A DNA stretch of 64,000 nt. It comes from Terriglobia bacterium (GTDB lineage: Bacteria; Acidobacteriota; Terriglobia; Acidiferrales; UBA7541). The number at the start of each line of letters is the position of its first letter. The first letter of the stretch is position 1. Shown here piece after piece: positions 63,226-64,000 of the stretch. A program made the translations under genes and the position numbers. The DNA lies in contig JAIQFG010000025.1 in the NCBI GenBank assembly GCA_020073375.1, forward strand, positions 1 through 64,000, written 5' to 3'. Below the pieces are notes generated by a model, which ran no database searches, was not told where the DNA came from, and was given only the letters and a program-made list of their open reading frames with translations.

Positions 63226-63231
63226 GTTTTG

Positions 63232-63356
63232 GTAGCACAGCCACTCTTTATCCCGAGCCCCTGCGAGGGGCTGGCTGTATGGTTTTGCAAATCACCAGTA
63301 CGCCGCCCACTTACCTACACTTTCAAGAACCATACAGGCAAGAGTGCCTGTGCTAC
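63232..63356. repeat. Long inverted element GTAGCACAG..CTGTGCTAC after purM
   Basis: GGTAGCACAGCCACTCTT at left and AAGAGTGCCTGTGCTAC at right, with an inner GGCTGTATGGTT/AACCATACAGGC pair (one position offset). Lies between convergent purM and the helix-hairpin-helix gene; likely bidirectional terminator. Confidence 0.65.
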
Positions 63357-63653
63357 TTAACGCCGCCACGCTTTGCGCTTCCGGCTCCAATACCACCACT
63401 GGCACTGTTCGGCCGGCAGGCGCGGATTTCGCGCTTGCGCGACGCCCGCGCGGAACGTGTCGAGCACGCAGGGGTCCTGCAGGACGCCGGTGATACGGCA
63501 AAGCTTTTCGTAAAGCTTCTCGGGATTCTGCCGCGCCAGCTTCGCCACGGAATCGACGCCCAACAATTTGAAATCGCGGACCATGGCGGGACCAATGGAA
63601 ATCAGGTCGCGCAGCGCACGGCTTTCTTTTCGTTTTACTTTCGCCTTGTCCAT
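63357..63653 (-). CDS. Helix-hairpin-helix protein, Cdd1/pathogenicity-locus type
   Basis: 98 residues from ATG 63653; the frame is open to 63698. Starts MDKAKVKRKESRALRDL and has an HhH-like segment ISIGPAMVRDFKLLGVDSVA, followed by ARQNPEKLYEKLCRITGVLQ and DPCVLDTFRAGVAQARN. This resembles the Cdd1 (pathogenicity locus) family, probably nucleic-acid-binding. A Trp/Arg-rich C-terminus WWYWSRKRKAWRR is notable. Converges on purM and lies between two palindromic elements. Confidence 0.75.
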   Translation of the reverse strand: MDKAKVKRKESRALRDLISIGPAMVRDFKLLGVDSVAKLARQNPEKLYEKLCRITGVLQDPCVLDTFRAGVAQARNPRLPAEQCQWWYWSRKRKAWRR

Positions 63654-63698
63654 TTGCCGAATATATCCCCCCTTGCGATCGTTTGGCAAGATGCCCAT

Positions 63699-63780
63699 GT
63701 AGGACAGACACTCTTGTCTGTCCGGTTTAGAGTTACGGCGTCGCCAATCTGAACCGGACAGACAAGAGTGTCTGTCCTAC
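63699..63780. repeat. Palindromic element GTAGGACAGACACTCTTGTC
   Basis: GTAGGACAGACACTCTTGTC at left and GACAAGAGTGTCTGTCCTAC at right, arms extending inward to TGTCCGGTT/AACCGGACA around a spacer. Immediately upstream of the helix-hairpin-helix gene. Confidence 0.85.
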
Positions 63781-63884
63781 CAAACCACTCCATCCTTTGG
63801 TTGACCTGCCGAGTGCCCCGCGATATAAAGCTCCATCGTTTGGCGAGTTGTCGCTGCCGCCGGGCAGCGGAGAGCGAGGCGAAC

Positions 63885-64000
63885 ATGTTCTGCTCACGCT
63901 GTGGCCAAAATGTCTCGGAGGGCAACCGGTTTTGCCAGAATTGCGGGCAGGAGGTTGGGGTTGCCGCTCCAGCCGCTCAAGCTGCGCCGCCTCTTCCCAA
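63885..64000 (+). CDS. Zinc-ribbon protein (N-terminus only; cut by window end)
   Basis: ATG 63885 opens MFCSRCGQNVSEGNRFCQNC, a double Cys-x2-Cys zinc ribbon, followed by GQEVGVAAPAAQAAPPLP, an Ala/Pro linker running off the window. Such proteins usually carry membrane helices after the linker. GAGGCG upstream may be the ribosome site. Function unknown. Confidence 0.75.
   Translation, partial: MFCSRCGQNVSEGNRFCQNCGQEVGVAAPAAQAAPPLP

Overview
This is a GC-rich chromosomal window from a Gram-negative (diderm) bacterium. LpxC, an outer-membrane-type DUF4139 protein, several secreted beta-propellers and dense families of intergenic palindromes point to a soil Acidobacteriota, probably class Terriglobia or a relative. 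That placement is inference: there is no rRNA here. The window shows no prophage, IS element or CRISPR array; one tRNA (CAT anticodon) is present.

Layout. 1-7.95 kb: envelope glycosylation (three GT-C-type polytopic proteins, a GtrB/DPM1-like GT2 and a methyltransferase). 8.1-10.6 kb: rplS and rnhB, separated by an opposite-strand cassette of a DUF6152 protein and a larger secreted protein. 11-14.5 kb: a large TPR protein, a small membrane protein and thiE. 14.6-26.4 kb: a long run of minus-strand genes (LigK/RraA-type aldolase, DUF6282, ThDP enzyme, cyclase, Tat-exported carboxylesterase, a second DUF6152 cassette) facing a divergent tcuA-tcuB pair. This looks like a carboxylic or aromatic acid catabolic locus. 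26.5-32.6 kb: metallophosphoesterase, CHRD protein, cytochrome c/PQQ propeller and a second ThDP enzyme.

32.7-38.4 kb: tRNA, a frameshifted small Gly/Pro-rich secreted peptide gene, two membrane or anchored proteins, then tilS-ftsH. 38.6-45.1 kb: periplasmic proteins, including a DUF4139 protein interrupted by an Oar/TonB-plug-like module, and a virginiamycin-lyase-like propeller. 45.2-48.4 kb: molybdate importer modABC with a MerR-like HTH plus TOBE regulator. 48.6-54.5 kb: haem c/PQQ propeller, lipA, lpxC, glmU. 54.8-56.5 kb: small membrane protein, PilZ-like protein, VOC protein. 56.7-63.2 kb: purQ-purL-purF-lepB-purM. Last, a helix-hairpin-helix protein and the start of a zinc-ribbon protein.

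The most unusual signals are four. (1) Two copies of a DUF6152-first secreted cassette whose predicted mature proteins begin with His-His and share an NPH motif. (2) A DUF4139 protein carrying a transplanted Oar-like carboxypeptidase-regulatory/plug module. (3) At least eight families of long palindromic intergenic elements, some of which supply the stop codons of neighbouring genes and one of which lies inside the modA signal-peptide codons. (4) A small secreted-peptide gene whose two halves are in different frames.
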